Positions 1 to 7,897 of a DNA stretch of 42,497 nt are shown piece by piece. The notes under the pieces are model-generated. The model was not told the DNA's origin. It made no database searches and saw nothing but the letters and a program-made list of their open reading frames with translations. A program made the position numbers and the translations under genes. Position 1 is the first letter of the stretch. Every line of letters begins with the position of its first letter. Source of the DNA: Cellvibrionales bacterium UBA4495 (GTDB lineage: Bacteria; Pseudomonadota; Gammaproteobacteria; Pseudomonadales; Porticoccaceae); assembly GCA_002388905.1 (NCBI GenBank), contig DGNJ01000032.1:22015-64511 (forward strand), in the 5' to 3' direction.

Positions 1-318
<318 letters not shown>

Positions 319-455
319 AGCCAATACCCGGTCACGGCGATCGTAACTATGGTTTCTAAAATGCTGTCTTAACCAAGCTTTTCGGCGGGCGATCCCAATA
401 AATTGCGGGACAAATCACCACTCTTCTCAAAAGTGCGAAAGATAATTTACGTTAT

Positions 456-505
456 CGCAAACCGGAGCGCAGCGTAGGTTTGTCCCTAGCAGCGCCCTGT
501 TAGGC
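456..505 (-). repeat. attC site of cassette 4 (distal, degenerate R')
   Basis: Read on the minus strand it starts with the R'' core GCCTAAC (505-499), two bases after the stop codon of the lipoprotein gene at 508. The arms GGGCGCTGC and GCTGCGCTCC can pair with an extrahelical base. The far core is GTTTGCG (462-456) instead of a GTTAGGC-like sequence. Recombination cuts after the G of this core, so the remaining bases would come from the flanking target DNA. The odd core may therefore mark the outer junction of the array. Confidence 0.6.
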
Positions 506-507
506 AT

Positions 508-987
508 TCAGATCTTGGATTGAAAAAAAGCATGCATATCAGTTTCTAGCTGCCCAGTGGACTCAAACCTAACAGCAATTCTCTCTAATGCATGACCGTA
601 TAGGTTCCTTCTTACAACCTGCGCGTCTGCATTAAGATTTACCGATATTTTCGAAGTATTTTCGTCTACTTCCCGAACCAACACATTCAGCCTTGAGTTT
701 ATATTTTCAAAACCACTACCAAGTCCGCCAGCTTCGCCGCAGTTCAAATAGTAACCAATACCAACAGAACCATTTTGAGCTGTTAGCAAGCCAGATTCCT
801 TTTCTATTTTGTCTAAATTAATGCCGTTCTCCGCAAAGAAATCGACAGAAATATTCCATGCTTTATCAAAGGGGATTTTATATGTTTTCTGCCTATCTAC
901 ATCTGCTCGGGGGGCTGCCTTATGTGTTGCACAGCCCTGCAAAATCAATGCAAAGATCGCGACAGCTAGAAAACTCTTGTAGTTCAT
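508..987 (-). CDS. Cassette lipoprotein, unknown function (159 aa)
   Basis: The protein starts with a lipoprotein signal peptide: a short charged start, a hydrophobic run, and a lipobox LQGC with the modified cysteine at residue 19. There is no aspartate straight after the cysteine, so outer-membrane sorting is expected. The rest is a soluble domain of about 140 residues with mixed alpha/beta composition. I do not recognise a family; it resembles small periplasmic lipoproteins of unknown role. The ATG is supported by AGGAG five bases upstream. It is the distal cassette of the array, and its base composition is more AT-rich than the genes around the array. Export to the envelope is well supported, function is unknown. 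Confidence 0.8.
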   Translation of the reverse strand: MNYKSFLAVAIFALILQGCATHKAAPRADVDRQKTYKIPFDKAWNISVDFFAENGINLDKIEKESGLLTAQNGSVGIGYYLNCGEAGGLGSGFENINSRLNVLVREVDENTSKISVNLNADAQVVRRNLYGHALERIAVRFESTGQLETDMHAFFQSKI

Positions 988-1009
988 CTTTACTCCTTTT
1001 GTTTGCTAA

Positions 1010-1067
1010 GCCTAACGGCTCCAAACAGCCGACGCTTATAGTGGTCGGCTGCTTTGGCTTGTTATGC
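1010..1067 (-). repeat. attC site of cassette 3 (canonical)
   Basis: On the minus strand it runs from R'' GCATAAC (1067-1061) to R' GTTAGGC (1016-1010), 58 bp. The inner arms CAGCCGAC and GTCGGCTG pair perfectly over eight bases. The flanking CCAAA and TTTGG also pair, leaving a single unpaired G, the extrahelical base typical of the L'' arm. The sequence AA after R'' and CG before R' give the usual attC polarity, matching the direction of the upstream gene at 1087-1590. Confidence 0.87.
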
Positions 1068-1086
1068 CCTTCTACGCAATCGGTAG

Positions 1087-1590
1087 CTAATACGATTTCC
1101 GAGCACGCGATACCCGTGGTCCTTCCTCAAAGACACATTCATACTTGTCGACGGACTTTTGAGGGCCACTGAAGCTATCTGAAGTAGAAAGTATGGCGTA
1201 TTCGGAATTGAATGAAATATAGTCAGTTGACTCTCTAAGTGCCTGGATTCGCTCTTCGTCAGTCATTAACGCGTCCCGCCCTGCCGGAAACTGATATACG
1301 TCAGAGCTATAGGTATCGATCATGTAGTTTGAAAATGGACCTTTGTTTCGTGAATCTGCATACTCTTCGATTATTTCTCTACAAGTGGCGAGCATCTGTT
1401 TCAGCTTTTCGTCGCTTGCTTCGAATATGGACAGCTTCAGCGCTTCTTCCTTAGCCTGCTGCTCTTCATACCGCCTCTTGTTTTCAGCAACTTCTTCAGG
1501 GGTCAACGTCCTCGGCTGGTCGTCACCAGAGCATGCCACCAAACCCGCGCAAGCGGCAATCATCACGAAACTTCTTCGAACTTTCATCAT
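1087..1590 (-). CDS. Cassette lipoprotein, unknown function (167 aa)
   Basis: A signal peptide with lipobox LVAC places the lipidated cysteine at about residue 20, followed by SGDD. Acidic residues after the cysteine could affect sorting between inner and outer membrane. Residues of about 30-75 are rich in Glu, Lys, Gln and Ala and should form a long helix, possibly a coiled coil. The C-terminal part has no motif I recognise. Two ATG codons are adjacent at the start; GAGG lies four bases before the first and seven before the second, so either (1590 or 1587) may be used. The stop is 20 bases before its attC site. Function is unknown. Confidence 0.78.
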   Translation of the reverse strand: MMKVRRSFVMIAACAGLVACSGDDQPRTLTPEEVAENKRRYEEQQAKEEALKLSIFEASDEKLKQMLATCREIIEEYADSRNKGPFSNYMIDTYSSDVYQFPAGRDALMTDEERIQALRESTDYISFNSEYAILSTSDSFSGPQKSVDKYECVFEEGPRVSRARKSY

Positions 1591-1635
1591 TCTACCTCTA
1601 CTACGTTCTAACTTAATGGTTTGTTGAACTGGATG

Positions 1636-1713
1636 GCATAACGCCCGCCATAAACGGCCAAGTGAAATGAGGTCCGGCGACAGAAAGGAGCGAATTTGAT
1701 GGCATGGTTATGC
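1636..1713 (-). repeat. attC site of cassette 2
   Basis: On the minus strand it runs from R'' GCATAAC (1713-1707) to R' GTTATGC (1642-1636), 78 bp, with exactly complementary cores. The arms contain GCCAT-C-AAA facing TTT-ATGGC, that is a paired stem with one extrahelical C. The TAA stop codon of the upstream gene (1710-1708) lies inside R''. The long central part pairs poorly, giving a larger loop than in the neighbouring sites. Confidence 0.84.
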
Positions 1714-1989
1714 ATTTTGCAGTAATTGCGATAACGCTTGCGCTGAAATTGAAAGGGCTGCCATTACCGCTGCAATCGAGTTCCAACGTGATTGAGCATG
1801 AAATGTACCCGACATATCCCAACCATCTAGTGAGACTCGAGCTAAATTTGGTGTTTCTCCTTTCTTCTCAGCTTTTGCTTTGCGTTTCTTTACCTCTTGT
1901 TCACGGGTAACTTTTACTATGCTTGCTCTCAGCCAGCAAGCCGCTGAAAGAAACCCTGCCACTATTGCGACCATTGTCAAAATTTCCAT
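1708..1989 (-). CDS. Cassette-encoded small membrane protein (93 aa)
   Basis: The chosen start begins MEILTMVAIVAGFLSAACW, a transmembrane segment in roughly the first 20 residues. A strongly basic, Lys/Glu-rich stretch follows (about residues 28-42) that should lie in the cytoplasm, and then a weaker hydrophobic segment near the C-terminus (AAVMAALSISAQAL). The reading frame stays open 28 codons further upstream, but those codons would translate the preceding attC site, and GGAAG lies five bases before the ATG at 1989, so that start is preferred. I do not recognise a family. Small one- or two-helix membrane proteins are common cassette cargo. Confidence 0.7.
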   Translation of the reverse strand: MEILTMVAIVAGFLSAACWLRASIVKVTREQEVKKRKAKAEKKGETPNLARVSLDGWDMSGTFHAQSRWNSIAAVMAALSISAQALSQLLQNA

Positions 1990-2022
1990 AAACACTTCCA
2001 ATATTGGAGGTTTCCGATACAT

Positions 2023-2082
2023 GCATAACGCCTGCAGCAGGGGCGCGACCTCAGGAACGTGCTTTGCCTGCACTTGTTTTGT
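2023..2082 (-). repeat. attC site of cassette 1 (imperfect)
   Basis: On the minus strand it runs from ACAAAAC (2082-2076), a diverged R'' core, to R' GTTATGC (2029-2023), 60 bp. R'' starts three bases after the stop codon at 2086. The arms share TGCAG pairing next to the cores, but the inner part pairs poorly. The end GGCGTTATGC matches that of the site at 1636, which supports the assignment. Confidence 0.7.
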
Positions 2083-2085
2083 GAC

Positions 2086-2331
2086 TTATTTTTGCAAAAC
2101 CCAAATTCCTCTAGGGGAAGATTCAGCTGGTGAAACAACTTTAGATTCTCTCAACTTTGTACATGCCCAACGCATGTCGTATTGCCATGTATAAAAAAGA
2201 TCACCAGAACGTTTTAGATCGCCCTCATGGTCCCTCCATAGTAGTTTTGCAACATCTACGATGGAGCCTCTTCCGCCGAGCTCACGCAGGGCTTCGACAA
2301 CCCAGTCTTGCAGATCTGACCTTGAAGTCAT
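2086..2331 (-). CDS. Cassette-encoded small winged-helix-like protein (81 aa)
   Basis: A short protein with no signal peptide and no membrane segment. The pattern at residues 5-35 (a helix, GGRGSIVDVAKLLW, then a second helix), followed by an Arg/Lys-rich helix and the end PRGIWVLQK, resembles the compact winged-helix fold seen at the N-terminus of Mrr-type proteins and in small cassette proteins. That similarity is by eye and of low certainty. AGGAG lies six bases before the ATG. It is the promoter-proximal cassette. A role in DNA binding is possible but unproven. Confidence 0.68.
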   Translation of the reverse strand: MTSRSDLQDWVVEALRELGGRGSIVDVAKLLWRDHEGDLKRSGDLFYTWQYDMRWACTKLRESKVVSPAESSPRGIWVLQK

Positions 2332-2348
2332 TTGACACTCCTAAAAAC

Positions 2349-2355
2349 ACATAAC
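2349..2355 (-). other. Proximal cassette boundary (attI- or attC-type core)
   Basis: The minus strand reads GTTATGT here, close to the GTTATGC cores of the array and 18 bp before the start codon of the first cassette gene. This is where an attI or a preceding attC would join the first cassette. No convincing R'' partner is visible upstream, so it is called a boundary core only. Confidence 0.45.
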
Positions 2356-2830
2356 ATTTGTATATCACGCATGCGCGTTTTGCCGAATCCGCAATTCGGC
2401 ACCGACGCGTAATTGATTGATTAACCGTAGAATTTTGCGACATTCCCGACTCCTTCCGGAAAAAAGTGAGTTTTTCCTATTATTTAAAATAACGAGGTCC
2501 TGTTATTTTTCTAGGCCTGCCCGTAACTCATTGAACTTTAATATATTCGTAGTTCCAGCCAGTGGGTATTGCGCACTTGCCACAGTATAAAGCGCGCATC
2601 GGATTTCACAACACCCAGGTAGATTGTATACAGATAATCTGCTTTATATGCGCAGGGAGGCGTCTATGCCAGTCCGTTTTTTTGTCGGCTCGCCGGGATA
2701 TCCGGCTGCGAGAGTATAGTCCGCGCACCGGCACCGGGAAGGCTAATCTCTACTGGATTCGGCTCTTTACCAACTAGTCCGGGAAGCAGCACCCGGGCGA
2801 CATGGGGCTGCCGGCCAGCTTTCCGTTTTG
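2356..2830. other. Gene-free stretch between cassette array and beta-oxidation operon
   Basis: About 480 bp without a supportable gene. It holds a strong palindrome at 2374-2409, an AT-rich palindromic patch around 2480-2495 (TTATTTAAAATAA), and short inverted sequence near 2620-2640. A 71-codon open frame at 2562-2777 lacks a good ribosome binding site and any recognisable pattern. No integrase fragment was seen in any frame. Confidence 0.6.
2374..2409. repeat. Inverted repeat / hairpin
   Basis: TGCCGAAT (2381-2388) and ATTCGGCA (2394-2401) pair perfectly around a five-base loop. CGCG at 2374 and at 2406 add an outer arm. No T-run follows on either strand, so it does not look like an intrinsic terminator. 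Its place just upstream of the cassette boundary makes an attI-associated or degenerate attC structure possible. Confidence 0.5.
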
Positions 2831-2870
2831 ACAAAGAAAAAGCGGCATGGCCGCGAAGCCATACCGCTTT
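2831..2870 (-). terminator. Intrinsic terminator of the thiolase-FadB-dehydrogenase operon
   Basis: On the minus strand AAAGCGGTATGGC and the complementary GCCATGCCGCTTT (one T-G mismatch pair) form a hairpin at 2870-2839. It is followed by TTCTTTGT. It begins 37 bp after the stop codon of the acyl-CoA dehydrogenase gene. Confidence 0.83.
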
Positions 2871-2906
2871 ATATGGCGACCGGGAGTCGCCGCGCCTGGA
2901 GTCCGG

Positions 2907-4064
2907 TTATTTCATCTTGCGCTCGTCCAGGCCCAGGCCCCGGCCGATAATCTCTTTCATGATTTCGCTGGTGCCGGCGAAAATCCGCGTCACCCGTGCA
3001 TCCTTGTACATCTGGCAGATGCGGTATTCGTTCATATAGCCGGCGCCGCCGTGAAGCTGGACGCATTCATCCATAACCCGGCCTTCAAGTTCGGTGGCCA
3101 GCAGCTTGGTCTCCGACGCCACTTCGGCGGTCAGGGTGCCATCGTTAAGCATCATCACGCACTGGTCGATAAACGCCTGGGCGGAATCGATCTGGGTACG
3201 CATTTCCGCCATCTTGAACCGGGAGTTCTGGAAGGCGCCGATGGGCTTGCCGAAGGCGCGGCGCTCGGTAATGTACTCCAGGGTCAGGTCGAAGGCGGCC
3301 TGGCACGCAGCCATGGAACCGATTGCCGCAACCAGCCGCTCCTGGGCGAGGAACTGGGTCAGGTATTTGAAGCCCTCTTCAGGCTCCCCGAGCAGGTTTT
3401 CCCTGGGCACCTTGACGCCGTCGAAAAAAAGCTCGGCGGTATCCTGGGAGGACAGCCCCATCTTGGAAAGGCGCTTGCCCCGCTCGAAGCCTTCCATCTC
3501 CGCTTCCACCAGGAACAGGCCGATACCGTACTTGTTGTCGGGGTTGGTGCGGGCCGCCACCACAACCACATCCGCCAGCAGGCCGTTGGAGATATAGGTC
3601 TTGGAACCACTCAGCTCCCAGTGATCCCCCTTGTCCACGGCCTTGGACTTCATGCCCGCCAGGTCACTGCCGGCACCGGGCTCGGTCATGGCCACGGCGA
3701 GGATTTTTTCGCCACTGACGATGCCCGGCATCAGGCGGTCTTTCTGCTCGTCAGTGCCCAGCTTGGCAATATAGGGGGCAACCAGGTCCGCGTGCAGGTT
3801 GATATAAAAGCCGATATCGCCGTTGATGATGTTTTCCTCGATGATGATCTGCTCGTAGCGAAAGTCATCGATACCGGCGCCACCATATTTTTCGTCGGCC
3901 CAGGTGGCGATATAGCCCTGTTCGCCGGCCTTGGTGTAGGCCGACCGGTCCACACAGCCCTGCTCCCGCCACTTTTCAGCATGGGGGGCGATCTCGTTCT
4001 GCATAAAACGGCGGACGGAATCGCGGAACAACTCGTGTTCGGACTCAAAAAAGAAACGTTGCAT
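2907..4064 (-). CDS. Acyl-CoA dehydrogenase (385 aa)
   Basis: A flavoprotein that introduces the alpha,beta double bond into an acyl-CoA, the first step of beta-oxidation. Visible family marks are MTEPGAGSD (flavin/substrate binding), the mid-domain SGSKTYISNG, RRAFGKPIGAFQ, and C-terminal QLHGGAGYMNEY followed by RIFAGTSEI. The usual glutamate before GT near the C-terminus is alanine, but a glutamate is present at about residue 242 in AQERLVAA, the place used by isovaleryl- and long-chain acyl-CoA dehydrogenases. That argues for a long- or branched-chain type enzyme. The start is the ATG at 4064 with GGAAGG seven bases upstream; an in-frame TTG six codons earlier is less likely. It is the last gene of the operon, before a terminator. 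Confidence 0.93.
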   Translation of the reverse strand: MQRFFFESEHELFRDSVRRFMQNEIAPHAEKWREQGCVDRSAYTKAGEQGYIATWADEKYGGAGIDDFRYEQIIIEENIINGDIGFYINLHADLVAPYIAKLGTDEQKDRLMPGIVSGEKILAVAMTEPGAGSDLAGMKSKAVDKGDHWELSGSKTYISNGLLADVVVVAARTNPDNKYGIGLFLVEAEMEGFERGKRLSKMGLSSQDTAELFFDGVKVPRENLLGEPEEGFKYLTQFLAQERLVAAIGSMAACQAAFDLTLEYITERRAFGKPIGAFQNSRFKMAEMRTQIDSAQAFIDQCVMMLNDGTLTAEVASETKLLATELEGRVMDECVQLHGGAGYMNEYRICQMYKDARVTRIFAGTSEIMKEIIGRGLGLDERKMK

Positions 4065-4141
4065 ATGGATGCCTTCCCACAATCGGTCAGTTGATTAATG
4101 CCGTCAGGCGGTAACCGCTACCCGGTTACCGCCGTTTTCAC

Positions 4142-6289
4142 TCACTCGACGGCGTAAAAGGGTTCGTTCCGCTTGGCCCGTTCGAGCAGCCACTCGGAGG
4201 GTTTGAAGCGCTCGCCGTAACTCTCTGTCATAGACTGGCATTCGGCCACAAAGGGTTGGATCCCCACGGTGTCGATAAACGACAGGGTGCCGCCGGTATA
4301 GGTGGGGAATCCCCAGCCCAGGATAGCACCCAGATCCCCGTCCATGGCCGCGGTGAGCACGCCTTCTTCCAGACAGCGGGCGGTTTCCAGCGCCTGAATG
4401 TACAGGTAGCGCTTGCCGATTTCCGCGGCGTCCGGCTGCTCGTCCGCCACCGGGTAGAGATCCCGAAGGCCCGGCCAGATATGCTTGCCACCCGCTTCGG
4501 GATAGTCATAGAAGCCGCCACCGTCACGGCGGCCGTTGCGCTTGACGTCCTCGACCATGGTCTTCATGACGTTATAGGCGCAGGGCAGCGTGTATTTGTC
4601 GCCCTCCGCCTCGATGGACTGCTGAACGATCTTCCAGGGCAGGCCCACGGTCAGTTCGTCGGTAAGCGCCAGCGGCCCTATGGGCATGCCCACCATTTTG
4701 GCGGCGTTCTCGATCAGCGCCGGCTCCACACCCTCTTCGAGCATTTTCATGCCTTCGTGGATGAAGGTCTGAAATACCCGGCTGGTATAAAAGCCGCGGG
4801 AATCGTTGACCAGCACCGGTGTCATGCGCACCTTGCCCACGTAGTCCAGCGCCTGGGCAAGGGTTTCCTCGCTGGTATCCTTACCGCTGATCACCTCGAT
4901 CAGGGGCATCCGCTCCACGGGGGAGAAGAAGTGCAGGCCGATAAACCGGTCCGGGCGTTTGGAGGCTTTGGCCAGTTCGGTGATGGGCAGGGTGGACGTG
5001 TTGCTGGCGTAGATGGCGCCTTCCGGAATCACCCCCTCGGCTTTTTTCGTGACTTCGCCCTTGATGCCGATATCCTCGAATACCGCCTCGATAATCAGGT
5101 CGCAGCCTTCCAGGTCGGCGTAGTCCACCGTGGGCGTAATCCGGGCCAGCAGGGCGTCGGCTTTTTCACGGGTGGAGCGGCCCTTGTCGATAGCCTTGTT
5201 GAGGACTTTCTCGCTGTAGTTCTTGCCCTTTTCCGCCTGCTCGATGGTGTTGTCGAGCAGGACCACATCGATCCCCGCCTTGGCGGATACGTGGGCGATA
5301 CCGGAGCCCATAAGGCCGGCACCGAGCACACCCACTTTCCTGACATCGTACTTGTCGTAGCCTTCCGGGCGACGAATCAGCTTGTCCGCAAGCCCCTTGT
5401 TGACGAAGCTGGTGCGGATGATATTGCGCGCCTCCGGGCTGGTGACCAACTGGGCAAAACGCTTGGATTCGTAAGCCAGGGCCTTGTCGAAAGGCATGAC
5501 CATGCCTTCGAAAATGGCGTCCAGGTTGGCGATGGGCGCCGGGTAGTTGCGCATGGTCTTGTTCTGGATGCGGGCCACCCACATGGTGTAGGTGGCGGAG
5601 ATTTTCGGGTTGAGCAGGCCGATGCCCTCGGGGGGTTGATAGCCTTTCTTGTCCCAGACGCGCACCGGATCGGGGTCGGTGGCGAGCCAGGCCCGGGCGG
5701 CATCGATCAGTTTATCCGCCGGCACCACCTCGTCGACCATGCCCAGTTTCAGGGCCTCGTCCGGCTTCTTGGTCTTGCCCTCGACAACCAGGGGCAGGGA
5801 GTTCTCGATACCGACGATGCGGGGCAGGCGCTGGGTGCCGCCGGAACCGGCGAGCAGGCCCACATTGGCTTCCGGCAGGCCCACGTTGGCCTTGGGGTCG
5901 TCGACGATAATGCGGCGATGACAGGCCAGGCACAACTCGTAGCCGCCGCCCAGGGCGTAGCCATTGATGGCCGCCACCCAGGGCTTGCCGCCGGTTTCCA
6001 TGCGCCGGTGCATTTCCGTGGCGCGCTGGCTGAATGCCAGGGCGTCGTCCAGGGACATGTTGTCTTCCATCTGCGACAGGAAAAACTTGAGATCGGCCCC
6101 CGCCATGAAGGCGGGCTTGCCGGAGGTGAGGATGACGCCCTTGATGTTGTCATCGCTGCCCACCTGGTCGATGGCCTGGAACATTTCGTCGATCCACTCG
6201 GCGGTAACCACATTCACCGAGCGGTCGGGGTCGTTAATGGTAATCAGGGCGATGCCGTCGGCACCGACTTCCACGTTGAGGGTTTTCAT
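4142..6289 (-). CDS. FadB/FadJ-type enoyl-CoA hydratase / 3-hydroxyacyl-CoA dehydrogenase (715 aa)
   Basis: A fused beta-oxidation enzyme that hydrates enoyl-CoA and oxidises the resulting 3-hydroxyacyl-CoA with NAD. Residues 1-190 form the crotonase domain, with the catalytic glutamates at about E118 (GGGYEL) and E140 (GLPEANVGL). A Rossmann domain starts near residue 313 with VGVLGAGLMGSGIA. The hydroxyacyl-CoA dehydrogenase domain carries GLHFFSPVERMPLIEVI and the C-terminal repeats. The length matches FadB/FadJ. The ATG at 6289 is preferred because upstream codons would run into the thiolase gene and because homologues start with a short MKTL-like stretch; the ribosome site is weak. It lies 52 bp after the thiolase gene in the same operon. 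Confidence 0.95.
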   Translation of the reverse strand: MKTLNVEVGADGIALITINDPDRSVNVVTAEWIDEMFQAIDQVGSDDNIKGVILTSGKPAFMAGADLKFFLSQMEDNMSLDDALAFSQRATEMHRRMETGGKPWVAAINGYALGGGYELCLACHRRIIVDDPKANVGLPEANVGLLAGSGGTQRLPRIVGIENSLPLVVEGKTKKPDEALKLGMVDEVVPADKLIDAARAWLATDPDPVRVWDKKGYQPPEGIGLLNPKISATYTMWVARIQNKTMRNYPAPIANLDAIFEGMVMPFDKALAYESKRFAQLVTSPEARNIIRTSFVNKGLADKLIRRPEGYDKYDVRKVGVLGAGLMGSGIAHVSAKAGIDVVLLDNTIEQAEKGKNYSEKVLNKAIDKGRSTREKADALLARITPTVDYADLEGCDLIIEAVFEDIGIKGEVTKKAEGVIPEGAIYASNTSTLPITELAKASKRPDRFIGLHFFSPVERMPLIEVISGKDTSEETLAQALDYVGKVRMTPVLVNDSRGFYTSRVFQTFIHEGMKMLEEGVEPALIENAAKMVGMPIGPLALTDELTVGLPWKIVQQSIEAEGDKYTLPCAYNVMKTMVEDVKRNGRRDGGGFYDYPEAGGKHIWPGLRDLYPVADEQPDAAEIGKRYLYIQALETARCLEEGVLTAAMDGDLGAILGWGFPTYTGGTLSFIDTVGIQPFVAECQSMTESYGERFKPSEWLLERAKRNEPFYAVE

Positions 6290-6341
6290 GCGCTGAATCC
6301 GTTTTCTTTCACGTGAATGGAAAAGCGTTCGTCGCTGGCGA

Positions 6342-7550
6342 TCAAACGCGCTCGATGATGGTGGCCGTGGCCAGGCCGTTGCCCGCACACAGAGTCACCA
6401 GGCCGGTATTGAGGTCGCGGCGCTCCAGTTCGTCCACGAGCGTGCCCGTGATCATGGCGCCGGTGGCGCCCAGGGGGTGACCCATGGCGATGGCGCCGCC
6501 GTTCACGTTGACCTTGTCCGGGTCGAGGTTCATCTCGCGCATATAGTGCATGACGACGGATGCAAAAGCCTCGTTGATTTCCACCAGATCGATATCGTCC
6601 ATGGACATACCCAGGCGCTTGAGCAACTTGCGGGTACAGGGCGCCGGGCCGTCCAGCATAATGGTGGGATCACTGCCGATGGAGGCAAAACCCACGATAC
6701 GGGCCCGGGGTTTACGGCCGATCTTGTTACCGAATTCCTCGCTGCCCAGGAGCACGCCGGCGGAGCCGTCGACAATGCCGCTGGAGTTGCCGGCGGTATG
6801 CACGTGCCGCATTGACTCGATCTGGGGGTACTTGAACATGGCCACGGTGTCGAAACCGGCCTTGGCACCCAGATCGGCGAAAGACGCCTTCAGGTCACCG
6901 AGCCCTTCCACCGTGGTTTCCGGGCGCATGTATTCGTCCCGGTCCAGCAGTACCTTGCCCAGGATATCCCTGACCGGAATCACCGAATCCCTGAAATAGC
7001 CCTGTTCCCAGGCCCTGGCCGCGCGCTGCTGGCTCTGGACCGCGTAGGTATCCACATCCTCACGGCTGAAGCCGTCCAGGGAGGCGATGATGTCGGCGCC
7101 GATACCCTGAGGGGTGAAGTAGTTCTTGTAAGCCACCCAGGGGTCGCCAACCCAGGCGCCGCTGTCGGCGCCCATATAGGTGCGCGACATGGACTCGACG
7201 CCGCCGCCGATGGCGGCCTCCGACGCGCCGGCAATGATCTGGCCCGCGGCGTTATTGATGGCCTCCAGGGCCGAGGCACAGAACCGGTGCACCTGCTGGC
7301 CGGCCACGGACTGGGCGTAGCCGGCATTCACTACGGCGGCACGGCCGATATTGCCACCCTGCTCGCCGACCGGCTGGGCGCAGCCCAGGATGACGTCGTC
7401 GACCAGGGCGGTATCCAGTGACGAACGCTCCGCCAGTGCCCGCAGCACCTGGGTCGCCAGCTCGCAGGCGGAGACTTCGTGCAGCGAACCTTTGGGGCGC
7501 CCGATACCGCGCGGGGTTCGTACGTGGTCGTAGATATATGCTTGTGCCAA
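6342..7550 (-). CDS. Acetyl-CoA acyltransferase (thiolase, 402 aa)
   Basis: Catalyses thiolytic cleavage of 3-ketoacyl-CoA, the last step of beta-oxidation. The nucleophilic cysteine is at about C91 in HRFCASALEA, the histidine at about H358 in GGAIAMGHPLGATG, and the second cysteine at about C388 in TLCAGNGLATA. The length is typical. The start codon is TTG at 7550, supported by GGAGG five bases upstream and by the standard MAQAYIYDHVRTP beginning. It is the first gene of a three-gene minus operon with the FadB-type protein and the acyl-CoA dehydrogenase, so the operon encodes a full beta-oxidation turn. Confidence 0.95.
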   Translation of the reverse strand: MAQAYIYDHVRTPRGIGRPKGSLHEVSACELATQVLRALAERSSLDTALVDDVILGCAQPVGEQGGNIGRAAVVNAGYAQSVAGQQVHRFCASALEAINNAAGQIIAGASEAAIGGGVESMSRTYMGADSGAWVGDPWVAYKNYFTPQGIGADIIASLDGFSREDVDTYAVQSQQRAARAWEQGYFRDSVIPVRDILGKVLLDRDEYMRPETTVEGLGDLKASFADLGAKAGFDTVAMFKYPQIESMRHVHTAGNSSGIVDGSAGVLLGSEEFGNKIGRKPRARIVGFASIGSDPTIMLDGPAPCTRKLLKRLGMSMDDIDLVEINEAFASVVMHYMREMNLDPDKVNVNGGAIAMGHPLGATGAMITGTLVDELERRDLNTGLVTLCAGNGLATATIIERV

Positions 7551-7897
7551 GGTGACCTCCAGATCAAAAAGACAGATTTACCCGTTCGCAGGATAGGGCC
7601 CGGCGACTCCAGAATGCACCTATCGAATGGTTGTCGGCCCGGGGCTGGGCCAATAGCCGGGCATTGGACTTAAAACCAACGGGGTTAGAATCCTCATCGG
7701 GCCCGCGGTGCGACAAGCGTCGACCCGGACACCCGAAGAAAGTCCCCCAATTTTATAGCCGCGGGGGCCCGACCACAACCTTCGGTTAAGGCGGCGCCTT
7801 AATCCGCTGCCGGAAGATAGGTGAATAGTTGGACAACGGTTGATATTATCCCGGAACATGCCCTTACCCATTCAACAAACACCATTCTGGAGGACAG
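7551..7897. promoter_or_regulatory. Divergent promoter region, thiolase operon / acyl-CoA synthetase
   Basis: A gene-free stretch of about 350 bp between divergent units. It must hold the promoters of both. It contains a half-site of the recurring box at 7811-7823, about 75 bp before the synthetase start, and a strong ribosome site GGAGG before 7898. I could not assign reliable -35/-10 elements. Confidence 0.55.
7811..7823 (-). promoter_or_regulatory. Recurring CTATC box, half-site
   Basis: The minus strand reads CACCTATCTTCCG, which matches the CCTATCTT arm of the palindromic box found elsewhere in the window (for instance 35231). The second arm is not conserved. It lies upstream of the acyl-CoA synthetase gene at 7898. 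Confidence 0.45.

Larger units (their letters stand above)
456..2355 (-). mobile_element. Integron cassette array without integrase (CALIN-like)
   Basis: Four small minus-strand genes are each followed, on the same strand, by an attC-like imperfect palindrome. Every unit has its own ribosome binding site and almost no spare sequence, and in one case the stop codon lies inside the attC R'' core. These are the usual properties of integron gene cassettes. Cassettes read from high to low coordinates, so attI and the integrase should lie above about 2355. That side instead has about 480 bp of non-coding DNA and then the terminator of a beta-oxidation operon. The stretch looks richer in A+T than the flanking genes. 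It is either a remnant of an integron that lost its integrase or cassettes inserted at a secondary site. Confidence 0.8.

Noticed and set aside
1010..1067. Intergenic palindrome as a simple transcription terminator
   Set aside because: It has no T-run, and its cores, arm pairing and extrahelical base fit attC; three similar elements follow the other genes of the array.
2562..2777. A possible 71-residue gene in the gap before the beta-oxidation operon
   Set aside because: No good ribosome site, no recognisable pattern, odd Cys/Arg-rich composition; treated as chance.
2847..4094. A 415-codon plus-strand frame opposite the acyl-CoA dehydrogenase gene
   Set aside because: No family pattern, while the opposite strand encodes a complete dehydrogenase with a ribosome site and terminator.
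4256..6316. A long open frame of 686 codons on the plus strand opposite the FadB-type gene
   Set aside because: It mirrors the codon pattern of the real gene in GC-rich DNA, has His/Gly/Gln-rich content with no motif, and the minus-strand frame has full FadB domains.
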